Program-made: the position numbers and the translations under genes
NCBI GenBank assembly: GCA_012517485.1
Contig: JAAYUT010000091.1
Location: forward strand, 1-6,516
Origin: Candidatus Atribacter fermentans
Lineage (GTDB): Bacteria; Atribacterota; Atribacteria; Atribacterales; Atribacteraceae
Length of the DNA: 6,516 bases
Direction: 5' to 3'
Part shown: in pieces, positions 1-5,477 of the stretch
Position numbering within the stretch: position 1 is the stretch's first letter
Layout: each line of letters opens with the position of its first letter
Notes under the pieces: generated by a model
Seen by the model: the letters and a program-made list of their open reading frames with translations, nothing else
Database searches by the model: none
Told to the model about the DNA's origin: nothing

Positions 1-1
1 A

Positions 2-205
2 TTACTTTCTACCACCGATCCGGAAAAAATAAAAGAACTCGCCCACTCAGTTCAGCATTACTATGCTGAAACATTACCGGCAATTGCGCTCTATTGGAAT
101 ATGATTATTACACCTTTTAACCGAGAATTTACTGGTTGGCAACCTGATCCTCTCTTTGGGATTTATAATATTGATACCTTTGTTAATCTGAAGAAAGTAT
201 TTTAG
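2..205 (+). CDS. Peptide-type ABC transporter solute-binding protein, C-terminal end (partial)
   Basis: This is the end of a gene that begins before the window; 67 codons are visible before a TAG stop at 203-205. The protein would be an extracytoplasmic binding protein that captures the solute and delivers it to the permeases encoded just downstream. The visible part reads as a helix (DPEKIKELAHSVQHYYAE), then a strand region (LPAIALYWNMIITPFN), then FTGWQPDP and GIYNIDTFVNL close to the end. The pattern 'lP.I.LY....i...r.FtGW.p.p..GiyNIDT' is the typical C-terminus of SBP family 5 (DppA/OppA) proteins, in which the aromatic-rich end folds back onto lobe I. The location directly before dppB/dppC-type genes on the same strand agrees. 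The substrate cannot be told, because the binding pocket is outside the window and family 5 proteins bind peptides, nickel chelates or oligosaccharides. No start or signal peptide is visible. Confidence 0.87.
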   Translation, partial: LLSTTDPEKIKELAHSVQHYYAETLPAIALYWNMIITPFNREFTGWQPDPLFGIYNIDTFVNLKKVF

Positions 206-208
206 TCG

Positions 209-228
209 TTGGATCTTCTTTCATCCAA
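209..228 (+). other. Short hairpin just after the binding-protein stop codon
   Basis: TTGGAT (209-214) and ATCCAA (223-228) form a perfect 6-bp stem with an 8-base loop, beginning 3 bases after the stop codon of the binding-protein gene. There is no T-run after it; the following bases are purine-rich, then an A-run. It is therefore not a standard intrinsic terminator. A 3'-end stabilising hairpin, which often keeps binding-protein mRNA more abundant than permease mRNA, is a possible role by inference only. Confidence 0.25.
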
Positions 229-257
229 GGGAGAGGTTTAAAAAAAATATAAAAGTT

Positions 258-304
258 GAGAATCTCGTGCCTTCGTAAAGCGAGAGCTCAGGATGACGCA
301 CATG
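258..304. repeat. Probable degenerate dispersed intergenic repeat (CGTCATCCTGAGC type)
   Basis: Read on the - strand this block begins TGCGTCATCCTGAGC, then has an imperfect CGCTT...CGAAGG middle, and ends GAGATTCTC. That order matches, from memory, a class of short repeats found scattered in non-coding DNA of many bacterial genomes (CGTCAT-CTGAGC-GAAG-GAATCTC). The copy here looks decayed, with extra bases in the middle. Only one copy lies in the window, so repeat status cannot be shown from this sequence and is an inference from recall. Confidence 0.35.
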
Positions 305-369
305 TGGTATCAGATGAGCTCATCACAGCTTTAAAAAAAGAAACATCGGGATTATTTATCATAATAATT

Positions 370-402
370 CCTTCTTCCTCCATGGGAGAAGGTAAGGATG
401 AG
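370..402. repeat. Palindromic dispersed-repeat remnant with strong hairpin
   Basis: CCTTCTTCC (370-378) pairs with GGGAGAAGG (384-392) over 9 bp, with one G-T pair and a 5-base loop (TCCAT). It is followed by TAAGGATGAG (393-402). The arrangement 'CCTTCTCCC-loop-GGGAGAAGG-T(T)AGGATGAG' resembles, from memory, a very common dispersed palindromic repeat of bacterial intergenic regions. As RNA it would fold well, but no T-run follows, so it is not read as a terminator. It may still affect read-through or mRNA stability between the binding-protein and permease genes. Confidence 0.45.
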
Positions 403-444
403 AGTGAAAGCCTGGTTTAGAATCCACAGGTTAATTACTCAAAA

Positions 445-472
445 TTGGTTGTCTATATATCGTTTGTATATT
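445..472 (+). promoter_or_regulatory. Possible promoter ahead of the permease genes
   Basis: TTGGTT (445-450) and TATATT (467-472) are separated by 16 bases, a fair but not strong sigma-70-type pair, which would place transcription start about 20 bases before the first permease codon. The surroundings are very AT-rich, so a chance match is quite possible. If real, it would let the permease, ATPase and HAD genes be expressed independently of the binding-protein gene upstream. Confidence 0.3.
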
Positions 473-497
473 TACCTAATAAGATAATGGAGATTAT

Positions 498-1445
498 ATG
501 GTTTTTCCGACTAAAAAAATATTACGTTACCTATTCGCCCTTTTTTTTATTATTACTTTAAATTTTTTTCTTCCCCGTGCCATGCCAGGAGATCCTGTAA
601 TTAACCTTCTCGGAGAGGATTATGTTGTTCGAAAAGAGGCAATAGAGAAAATTCGAGAAGAAATGGGACTGAACAGACCATTATTAGTTCAATACGCCAA
701 TTATTGGAAAGATTTATTTCGGTTTGATTTAGGATATTCTTATCATTTCCGAACTCGAGTTTCTTCTCTAATCCTTTCACGTTTAAAATGGACTTTTATC
801 TTGGTTGCTCCTTCTTTAATTCTTGGAGTTATTGTAGGGGCGTTGGCTGGTTCTCTTGCTGGATGGAAAAAGAAAAGTAAGGGGAATGCCTTTTCCTTTT
901 TCTTCTTTTTATTTATTTACTGCTCTCCCCCCTTTTTTATTTCTCTCTTATTTCTTTATTTTTTTGGATTTCGACTCAGTCTTTTTCCCTTAAAAGGTTT
1001 TTATACGACAGGAAATTGGATTGATGTTTTAAAACACCTTTTCTTGCCAATTTTAGTCACGACTTTATTTTCAGCATCACGAAATTATATGGTGATGAGA
1101 GGGAGTGTTCTCCAAGAGAAAGAGAAGTTATATGTATGGTATGCTCGAGCCAAAGGTCATTTGGAAGATAGCCTATTGTTTCGGCATGTTTTTAAAAATG
1201 CTTCATTGCCGGTAATAACCCTTTTTGCTCTTGATTTTGGATTTTTATTTGCTGGGGCCCTTTTTATTGAAATCGTTTTTTCTCTTAATGGAATGGGGAC
1301 TCTCATTTACCAATCGATATTATCCCGAGACTACCCAGTGCTTCAGGGAACCTTTTTGATCATTTCTTTTATGGTTATTATTGCCAATTATCTTACTGAT
1401 TGGTTTTATAATTGGATTGATCCTCGGGTGAAAGAAAACCGATGA
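498..1445 (+). CDS. dppB: DppB/OppB-type ABC transporter permease
   Basis: This is one of the two inner-membrane subunits of the importer, forming the channel together with the next gene's product. It has 315 residues, the normal family length. A first membrane helix (about 9-27) is followed by the family motif PGDP at 30-33, then an extracytoplasmic region (about 40-95) leading into RLKWT. Further helices lie near 98-121, 131-157, 178-195, 235-262 and 283-303, giving about six. The ATPase-contacting EAA loop is seen at about 212-240 (YARAKG, then RHVFKNASLPVI). The C-terminal part has GMGTLIYQSILSRDYPVLQG and ends WIDPRVKE, all typical of DppB. The ATG start is supported by GGAG at 489-492, 5 bases upstream. 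The stop overlaps the next start by four bases (ATGA). The substrate is not predictable; 'dppB' marks the subfamily and does not show dipeptide specificity. Confidence 0.93.
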   Translation: MVFPTKKILRYLFALFFIITLNFFLPRAMPGDPVINLLGEDYVVRKEAIEKIREEMGLNRPLLVQYANYWKDLFRFDLGYSYHFRTRVSSLILSRLKWTFILVAPSLILGVIVGALAGSLAGWKKKSKGNAFSFFFFLFIYCSPPFFISLLFLYFFGFRLSLFPLKGFYTTGNWIDVLKHLFLPILVTTLFSASRNYMVMRGSVLQEKEKLYVWYARAKGHLEDSLLFRHVFKNASLPVITLFALDFGFLFAGALFIEIVFSLNGMGTLIYQSILSRDYPVLQGTFLIISFMVIIANYLTDWFYNWIDPRVKENR

Positions 1446-2293
1446 AAGACTCCATTTCTAATCAAAAAAAATATTTTACTCGAATTGGTGGGTTTCTCTT
1501 TATCCTTTTTTTATTGATTGCTATTTTTGCTCCTCTTATTGCACCTTTTCAGTTCACGGATCGTTTTGATCCTTTTTTACCTCCAGGATCAAAACATCTT
1601 TTGGGGACCAACGACATTGGGAATGATCTATTCACTGAATTTATTTACGGGTCAAGGATTACGCTTTTGGTTGGTTTGTTAACCGGGGCTTTTTCAATAT
1701 CAATTGGGGTATTTATAGGCCTTTTTGCTGGTTATCATGGAGGACTCATAGATGAAATTTTAATGGGTTTTACTGATATTGTCCTAACGATTCCAAGAAT
1801 ACCCTTAATAATTGTTCTTTCAGCTTTTTTACGCCCAAGCGTAGGATTAATGATCCTGGTTATGAGTGTTTTATGGTGGACCTCCACTGCCCGGGTTATC
1901 CGCTCTCGGACAATGCAGATCCGTTCTATGGGTTTTGTTGAAAGTGCTCGTTGTTTGGGATTTTCGAGTTGGCATATTCTTTTTTATGAAATCTTGCCGA
2001 ACATTGTAATGATCATCATCCCAGAATACCTTATCACTGTCGCTTCTGCTATGATCTCAGAGGCCTCGTTATCTTTTTTAGGTTTGGGAGATCCTTCTTT
2101 AAAAAGCTGGGGAATGATGATTCATCATGCTTTTCAAAGAGGCGGCTTTCTGAATGGAATGTGGTGGTGGTACCTTCCGCCAGGTTTGGGTGTTACTGTA
2201 TTCGTTTTATCAATGGTATTTTTAAGCTTTGCATTTGAAGAGACCGAAACTGGAATGGGAGAGGAAATTGTCATTGCCCCTTTTAACCATTGA
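1442..2293 (+). CDS. dppC: DppC/OppC-type ABC transporter permease
   Basis: This is the second channel subunit, partner of the preceding permease. The 283 residues are usual for the family. A cytoplasmic N-terminus and first helix (13-34) are followed by the extracytoplasmic family motif HLLGTNDIGNDLF (52-64) and YGSRITLLVG (69-78). Membrane helices follow near 72-97, 118-148, 186-205 and 245-266. PRIPLIIVLSAFL (118-130) and the EAA loop (about 165-188: GFVESARCLG, then EILPNI) are well kept, as are SEASLSFLGLGDPSLKSWG (206-224) and WWWYLPPGLG (241-250). The last 18 residues (after SFAFEE) do not resemble the usual 'DPRLR' ending; their DNA also holds the ribosome-binding site and start of the next gene, which may explain the change. 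Translation is probably coupled to the upstream gene through the ATGA overlap. Confidence 0.93.
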   Translation: MKDSISNQKKYFTRIGGFLFILFLLIAIFAPLIAPFQFTDRFDPFLPPGSKHLLGTNDIGNDLFTEFIYGSRITLLVGLLTGAFSISIGVFIGLFAGYHGGLIDEILMGFTDIVLTIPRIPLIIVLSAFLRPSVGLMILVMSVLWWTSTARVIRSRTMQIRSMGFVESARCLGFSSWHILFYEILPNIVMIIIPEYLITVASAMISEASLSFLGLGDPSLKSWGMMIHHAFQRGGFLNGMWWWYLPPGLGVTVFVLSMVFLSFAFEETETGMGEEIVIAPFNH

Positions 2294-3212
2294 AAGACTC
2301 AATGTTACATTTGCAACGCGCCAAGGAAGGGTTAAAGCGGTAAAAAATATATCAATGTCAATTTCCAACCAGGAAAAGCTGGCTTTAATTGGTGAAACTG
2401 GTTGCGGAAAGTCGATAGTTGCTCAATCGATTTTAAGACTGCTTCCTAAGAATGCCCAAATCAATGGAAGAATACTTTTTCAAGGCCGTGATTTACTATT
2501 GGTTGATGAAAAAACCATGGCTTCGATTCGAGGAAAAGAGATTGCAATTATTTTTCAGAATCCTTCTTTGGCTTTGAATCCAGTCTATACTATTGGATGG
2601 CAGGTCGGTGAACCCTTTCGAATCCACCAAGGAGCCAACCGAAATCAATCAATTCAGGAATCAATTCGTCTTCTTTCGTATATGAGGTTTGATAAACCCG
2701 GGTCAGCGGTAAAAATGTATCCCTATGAATTTTCGGGAGGTATGAACCAAAGGGCACTAATCGCTACTGCCTTGGCTCTTCATCCAAAACTCATCATTGC
2801 TGACGAGCCAACTCAAGGATTGGACAGAACATTAATAAAACAAATAATTGAACAGCTTGATCGAGCTCGAAAAATTCATTCATCCTCGATGATGCTCATT
2901 ACCCATGATTTAACGGTAGCACAGTCAATATCAGATTGGATTATGGTTATGTATGCTGGAGAAATTGTTGAGCAAGCCCGAACTCGGGATTTTTTTCAAT
3001 CGCCATTGCATCCTTATTCTCAAGGTCTTCTCGGAAGCCTTCCAAAAAACGGATTTCATCCTATACCTGGTCAGTCTCCTTCTATGATTGAAAATCTTCA
3101 GGGGTGTCAGTTTCATCCCCGTTGCAAATGGGCAAAAGAACAGTGTCTTAATGATAAACCTGAATTATTGTCATTAAATAGACGGTTGGTAAGGTGTTTT
3201 TTGTATGGTTGA
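2268..3212 (+). CDS. dppD: DppD/OppD-type ABC transporter ATPase
   Basis: This is one of two cytoplasmic ATPases that power import. With the chosen start it has 314 residues. Walker A is GETGCGKS (42-49), the Q-loop glutamine is Q97, the signature is FSGGMNQR (155-162), Walker B is LIIADEPT (175-182, catalytic E180) and the switch histidine is H213. The D-loop reads QGLD, where SALD or TALD is usual. The C-terminal oligopeptide-transporter extension is present (HPYSQGLLGSLP, 248-259), with four cysteines (280, 286, 293, 310) spaced as in DppD/OppD relatives, some of which carry a [4Fe-4S] cluster there. I chose TTG 2268 because GGGAGAGG (2257-2264) lies directly upstream and the family-like sequence begins about five residues later (LLTIERLNV). 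TTG 2274 is also possible; the frame stays open back to TTG 2229, but that adds a tail with no family likeness. The gene overlaps the permease gene by 26 bases. Confidence 0.92.
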   Translation: MSLPLLTIERLNVTFATRQGRVKAVKNISMSISNQEKLALIGETGCGKSIVAQSILRLLPKNAQINGRILFQGRDLLLVDEKTMASIRGKEIAIIFQNPSLALNPVYTIGWQVGEPFRIHQGANRNQSIQESIRLLSYMRFDKPGSAVKMYPYEFSGGMNQRALIATALALHPKLIIADEPTQGLDRTLIKQIIEQLDRARKIHSSSMMLITHDLTVAQSISDWIMVMYAGEIVEQARTRDFFQSPLHPYSQGLLGSLPKNGFHPIPGQSPSMIENLQGCQFHPRCKWAKEQCLNDKPELLSLNRRLVRCFLYG

Positions 3213-3900
3213 ATTGTACAATATTTCTTATGAATTTTCCAAGGGTTGGCCAAGAAAGCAACACCAAATCGTGCTGAGCAATATTTCTGTTAAACTTGAT
3301 AGGGGGAAAACCTTTGGTCTTATGGGACATTCAGGAACCGGTAAAACAACCTTAGGGAAAATAGTAGTCGGTTTATTAAAACCCCTTTCGGGAAAGGTTT
3401 TCTTTCATGGAAAAGATATTTCACGAATGAAACCGCCTGATACCCTTTTTTTTCGACGGAAGGTTCAAATGCTTTTTCAAGATCCCCAAGGATCCTTAAA
3501 TCCCAAGAAAAAGATAGTCTTTTCTTTGCGTGATGTTCTTAATATTACCAATGTTCCTTTCAATCAGCAGAAAGATGTCATTGAAAATGTTTTGGAAACC
3601 GTTGGCCTTTCAACAGATTTTTTATTCCGTTATCCTGCTCAACTTTCTGGAGGTCAGAACCAACGGATTTCTTTAGCTCGGATTTTGTTGTTAAAACCAG
3701 AGTTTATCGTTTTAGATGAACCCACTTCGGCATTGGATATATCGGTTCAAGCTCAAATTCTTTTTCTTCTTCGTGAGCTTCAAAAGAATCATGGTTTGGG
3801 ATATCTTTTTATTTCTCACGATCCTGAAGTCATTCAATATATGTCCCACTCAATAGGAATACTTAAAGATGGAAAATTGGATATTATTCAAGAGGGATAA
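3205..3900 (+). CDS. dppF: DppF/OppF-type ABC transporter ATPase, short form
   Basis: This is the second ATPase subunit, expected to pair with the preceding DppD-like protein. The nucleotide-binding domain is complete: Walker A GHSGTGKT (41-48), Q-loop Q92 in FQDPQGSLNP, signature LSGGQNQR (147-154), Walker B FIVLDEPT (167-174, catalytic E172), D-loop SALD and switch H205. FQDPQGSLNP and LDISVQAQI are typical of the peptide/nickel subfamily. At 231 residues it is about 80-100 shorter than usual DppF. It stops right after the last strand of the ATPase domain (GKLDIIQEG), so the C-terminal HPY extension with its cysteines is absent. No remnant of that extension is seen downstream, where the HAD gene begins 4 bases later, so this looks like a real short form and not a frameshift. 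The ATG has AAGGTG at 3191-3196 and overlaps the previous gene by 8 bases. Confidence 0.92.
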   Translation: MVELYNISYEFSKGWPRKQHQIVLSNISVKLDRGKTFGLMGHSGTGKTTLGKIVVGLLKPLSGKVFFHGKDISRMKPPDTLFFRRKVQMLFQDPQGSLNPKKKIVFSLRDVLNITNVPFNQQKDVIENVLETVGLSTDFLFRYPAQLSGGQNQRISLARILLLKPEFIVLDEPTSALDISVQAQILFLLRELQKNHGLGYLFISHDPEVIQYMSHSIGILKDGKLDIIQEG

Positions 3901-3904
3901 AGAA

Positions 3905-4561
3905 ATGAAATATACTGAATTTATTTGGGATTTTGATGGAACCCTATTTGATACTTATCCGGTGATAGGAAGAGCCTTCCAAGAAGCCCTTGGAGAATTA
4001 GGGATAACAGAAAAACCGGAAATTTTATTTCACTTTATGAAAAAGTCAATAGCTGAGACGATTGATTATTATCAGAGTCGTTACCAAATTAAAGAGCTGC
4101 TCTTAAAAAGGTATTTAGAAATTCGTCAATCCTATTCTCTGGATGAACAACCACCCTGCTCAGGTGCGGTGAAAATTTGTTGCCAGATTGTCCAACAAGG
4201 TGGTAGGAACTTTATCATTAGCCATCGGGAATCAACCTCTCTCTATGCTCTTCTTGATCATTATAAAATGAGGCAATTTTTTACAGAAATTGTAACTGGT
4301 GATAATGGATTTGAACGAAAACCCAGCCCAGAAGCCTATAATTATCTGATTTCAAAGTACCAGCTAAAAAAAGAATCATCCTTGGTAATTGGGGATCGAA
4401 TTTTAGACATACAGGCCGGTCGGGCAGCTGGAATGAAAACGGTTTTCATTCATTTAAATGATGGTTTAGAATGCGATTTTGCTGATTTTAAGATTCATTC
4501 TCTCATGGAAGTATTGAATTTGAAAGATAGAGGTAGTCCAAAATATACCAGTGGGTGTTAA
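3905..4561 (+). CDS. HAD-family hydrolase (subfamily IA, phosphoglycolate-phosphatase-like)
   Basis: This is a probable cytoplasmic phosphatase of 218 residues. Motif I is WDFDGTLFDTYP (8-19), with nucleophile D9 and acid/base D11. A helical C1-type cap follows (about 19-85). Motif II is the serine of IISHRES (S106), motif III the lysine of RKPSP (K139) and motif IV GDRILD (D164, D168), so all catalytic positions are kept. The set matches Gph/PgmB-like HAD-IA enzymes. The substrate is unknown; a sugar phosphate, phosphoglycolate or nucleotide are all possible. ATG 3905 is chosen because GAGGG (3892-3896) lies 8 bases upstream and the motif follows at once. An in-frame ATG at 3869 would add 12 residues unlike the family, lying inside the ATPase gene. 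The 4-base gap to the ATPase gene indicates co-transcription with the transporter, so the enzyme may act on something derived from the imported solute; that is inference. Confidence 0.9.
   Translation: MKYTEFIWDFDGTLFDTYPVIGRAFQEALGELGITEKPEILFHFMKKSIAETIDYYQSRYQIKELLLKRYLEIRQSYSLDEQPPCSGAVKICCQIVQQGGRNFIISHRESTSLYALLDHYKMRQFFTEIVTGDNGFERKPSPEAYNYLISKYQLKKESSLVIGDRILDIQAGRAAGMKTVFIHLNDGLECDFADFKIHSLMEVLNLKDRGSPKYTSGC
4558..4561. other. TTAA shared by two opposing stop codons
   Basis: The HAD gene ends with TAA at 4559-4561 on the + strand, and the alpha/beta hydrolase gene ends with TAA read from 4560 to 4558 on the - strand. The palindrome TTAA therefore supplies both stops, and the two convergent genes have no spacer in which a terminator could sit. 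Confidence 0.85.
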
Positions 4562-5313
4562 AATAAATCGTCATTTAAGAATTTCATAGCGATTCGACGA
4601 AATTCTTTATTTCGGCTAATGAGGAAGGGATGGTATCCATTGGGAAAAAGGAGAACGAATGACTTTTTAATCTGAAGAGCTAATTCGGAAACTTTTTCTT
4701 CAATGTGCGGGATCGCTTCATCTCTTAAACTACCGGTAAAAAGGACTGGTCCAGAAATGAGGGATAAATCACCAATCAAAAGGGGAAAGTTGTTTTTGGC
4801 TACCCGAGTCAGCATTTCGGTATCGAGATCAATCACTTTTTCCCAATCTGGTCCGTGGATACTTTTCCAATAATCAGCCATAGGTGTTTTTTTAGAATGT
4901 TCTCTTCCAGCTTTGATTGCCAACACTTCGCTTGGAGTTAAGCGATTGCCAGGAGAACTATCAGCGATAACGTGGTCGATAATATCTGGTTTTTGCATAG
5001 CTAAATTTAAAGCAACCGTTGACCCCCCGCTGGTTCCAATAATATCAATTTGGGAAAGTTTTAAGATTTGGCATAAGGACAAGGCTGCTTGCGAATTAAA
5101 GTACCAGAAATCATCCCTTAAGGGTGATAACCGATCAGACTTTCCAAACCCTGGAGAATCTATAGCAATGACTAGGTGATTTTTTGAAAAAAAGGCAATA
5201 TCTTGGTTAAACATTTCAGATGAAACAGTATTTCCATGAAAAAGTAAAAGTGGTTTTCCTGAACCCTCTTTCCGGTAGAATACTTTTAATCCTTCAAAAT
5301 CAAAAAAAGGCAT
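4558..5313 (-). CDS. Alpha/beta-fold hydrolase
   Basis: This is a 251-residue hydrolase without signal peptide or membrane helix, so probably cytoplasmic. The family order is complete. The early strands and oxyanion segment read LLLFHGNT (22-29, HG at 26-27), followed by IDSPGFGKSD (51-60). The nucleophile elbow is GTSGGS (93-98, nucleophile S95), the acid is probably D198 in GSLRDEAIPH, and the histidine is H228 in NGYHPFLISRNKEF. The catalytic triad is thus visible. The lid region (about 120-180) is short and helical. Sequence cannot decide between esterase, lactonase, C-C hydrolase or peptidase activity. The ATG at 5313 has an excellent ribosome-binding site, AGGAGGAG (5325 to 5318 on the - strand), with ATCC between it and the start. 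The gene follows the symporter gene on the same strand across a 164-base gap that appears to hold its own promoter. Its 3' end meets the HAD gene head-on. Confidence 0.9.
   Translation of the reverse strand: MPFFDFEGLKVFYRKEGSGKPLLLFHGNTVSSEMFNQDIAFFSKNHLVIAIDSPGFGKSDRLSPLRDDFWYFNSQAALSLCQILKLSQIDIIGTSGGSTVALNLAMQKPDIIDHVIADSSPGNRLTPSEVLAIKAGREHSKKTPMADYWKSIHGPDWEKVIDLDTEMLTRVAKNNFPLLIGDLSLISGPVLFTGSLRDEAIPHIEEKVSELALQIKKSFVLLFPNGYHPFLISRNKEFRRIAMKFLNDDLF
4577..4607 (+). terminator. Possible terminator of the transporter operon, inside the opposing gene
   Basis: AAGAATTTC (4577-4585) and GAAATTCTT (4599-4607) form a perfect 9-bp stem with a 13-base loop, 16 bases past the HAD stop. It is followed on the + strand by TATTTC, a weak T-rich tail. 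The stem is AT-rich and the sequence also encodes the end of the - strand hydrolase, so it may be coincidental. No better candidate is seen just after the operon. Confidence 0.35.
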
Positions 5314-5370
5314 GGATCTCCTCCTGAAAGATAAAGGTGTTAATTTCTGAAAAGGTCTATTGAATCCAAA

Positions 5371-5424
5371 AAATATCGGGCATCATTATAATAAAAAAGG
5401 AATAAACATTGATGCCCGATATTT
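5371..5424 (-). terminator. 15-bp inverted repeat, likely terminator of the symporter gene
   Basis: AAATATCGGGCATCA (5371-5385) and TGATGCCCGATATTT (5410-5424) are perfect inverted repeats, with a 24-base AT-rich loop between. Read on the - strand the hairpin begins 54 bases after the symporter stop, and its second arm runs into six Ts (5373 to 5368). That fits an intrinsic terminator, although the loop is longer than usual. The - strand loop also contains a consensus -10 box, so an operator for the hydrolase promoter is the other reading. Confidence 0.5.
5385..5390 (-). promoter_or_regulatory. Consensus -10 box for the alpha/beta hydrolase gene
   Basis: TATAAT lies on the - strand at 5390 to 5385, about 70 bases upstream of the hydrolase start. 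Transcription would begin near 5378, within the second arm of the inverted repeat. No good -35 is seen at the right distance (ATCAAT with a 17-base spacer matches poorly), so the promoter may be weak or need an activator, and in AT-rich DNA the match may be chance. Confidence 0.35.
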
Positions 5425-5443
5425 AAATAATATCATATTTAAA
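5422..5443. repeat. AT-rich 8-bp inverted repeat next to the terminator
   Basis: TTTAAATA (5422-5429) and TATTTAAA (5436-5443) are perfect inverted repeats with a 6-base spacer. Three bases (5422-5424) are shared with the right arm of the 15-bp repeat, so the ends of the two hairpins compete slightly. In the - strand transcript it lies between the symporter stop and the terminator stem. It could be a protein-binding site or simply an AT-rich coincidence. Confidence 0.35.
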
Positions 5444-5477
5444 GATTATTAAAGGCAGGTATATTTTTCTTTTTTTG

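Larger units (their letters stand above)
206..497. other. Intergenic region between binding-protein and permease genes
   Basis: These 292 bases show no reading frame with coding character on either strand. From left to right they hold the 6-bp hairpin at 209-228, an A-rich run (241-254), a repeat-like block (258-304), a perfect 12-bp palindrome GATGAGCTCATC (313-324), a second repeat-like hairpin block (370-402) and a weak promoter (445-472). All the other genes in the operon overlap or lie within 4 bases of each other, so this gap is out of character and may have been created by repeat insertion. Confidence 0.6.

Noticed and set aside
209..228. Hairpin after the binding-protein gene as an intrinsic terminator
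   Set aside because: It has only a 6-bp stem and no T-run follows it.
313..324. Perfect 12-bp palindrome GATGAGCTCATC as an operator
   Set aside because: It is about 120 bases upstream of the putative promoter and adjoins repeat-like DNA; one isolated palindrome is not enough to claim a regulator site.
293..334. A 13-codon open frame starting ATGACGCAC in the first intergenic region
   Set aside because: It lies inside the repeat-like block and the 12-bp palindrome, has only a weak ribosome-binding site, and shows no recognisable peptide.
2931..3330. Two short - strand open frames (2931-3116 and 3148-3330)
   Set aside because: They lie opposite well-supported ATPase genes, have no family likeness and no convincing ribosome-binding site.
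3869..3904. Upstream in-frame ATG as the HAD start
   Set aside because: It adds 12 residues unlike the family, lies inside the ATPase gene, and has a poorer ribosome-binding site than ATG 3905.
3880..3960. Frameshift explaining the short DppF-like ATPase
   Set aside because: The bases after the stop encode the HAD motif I in a well-spaced gene with its own ribosome-binding site; no HPY or cysteine remnants appear.
4913..5179. An 88-codon + strand open frame
   Set aside because: It is antisense to the alpha/beta hydrolase gene, whose motifs (including the nucleophile elbow) are coded on the opposite strand.
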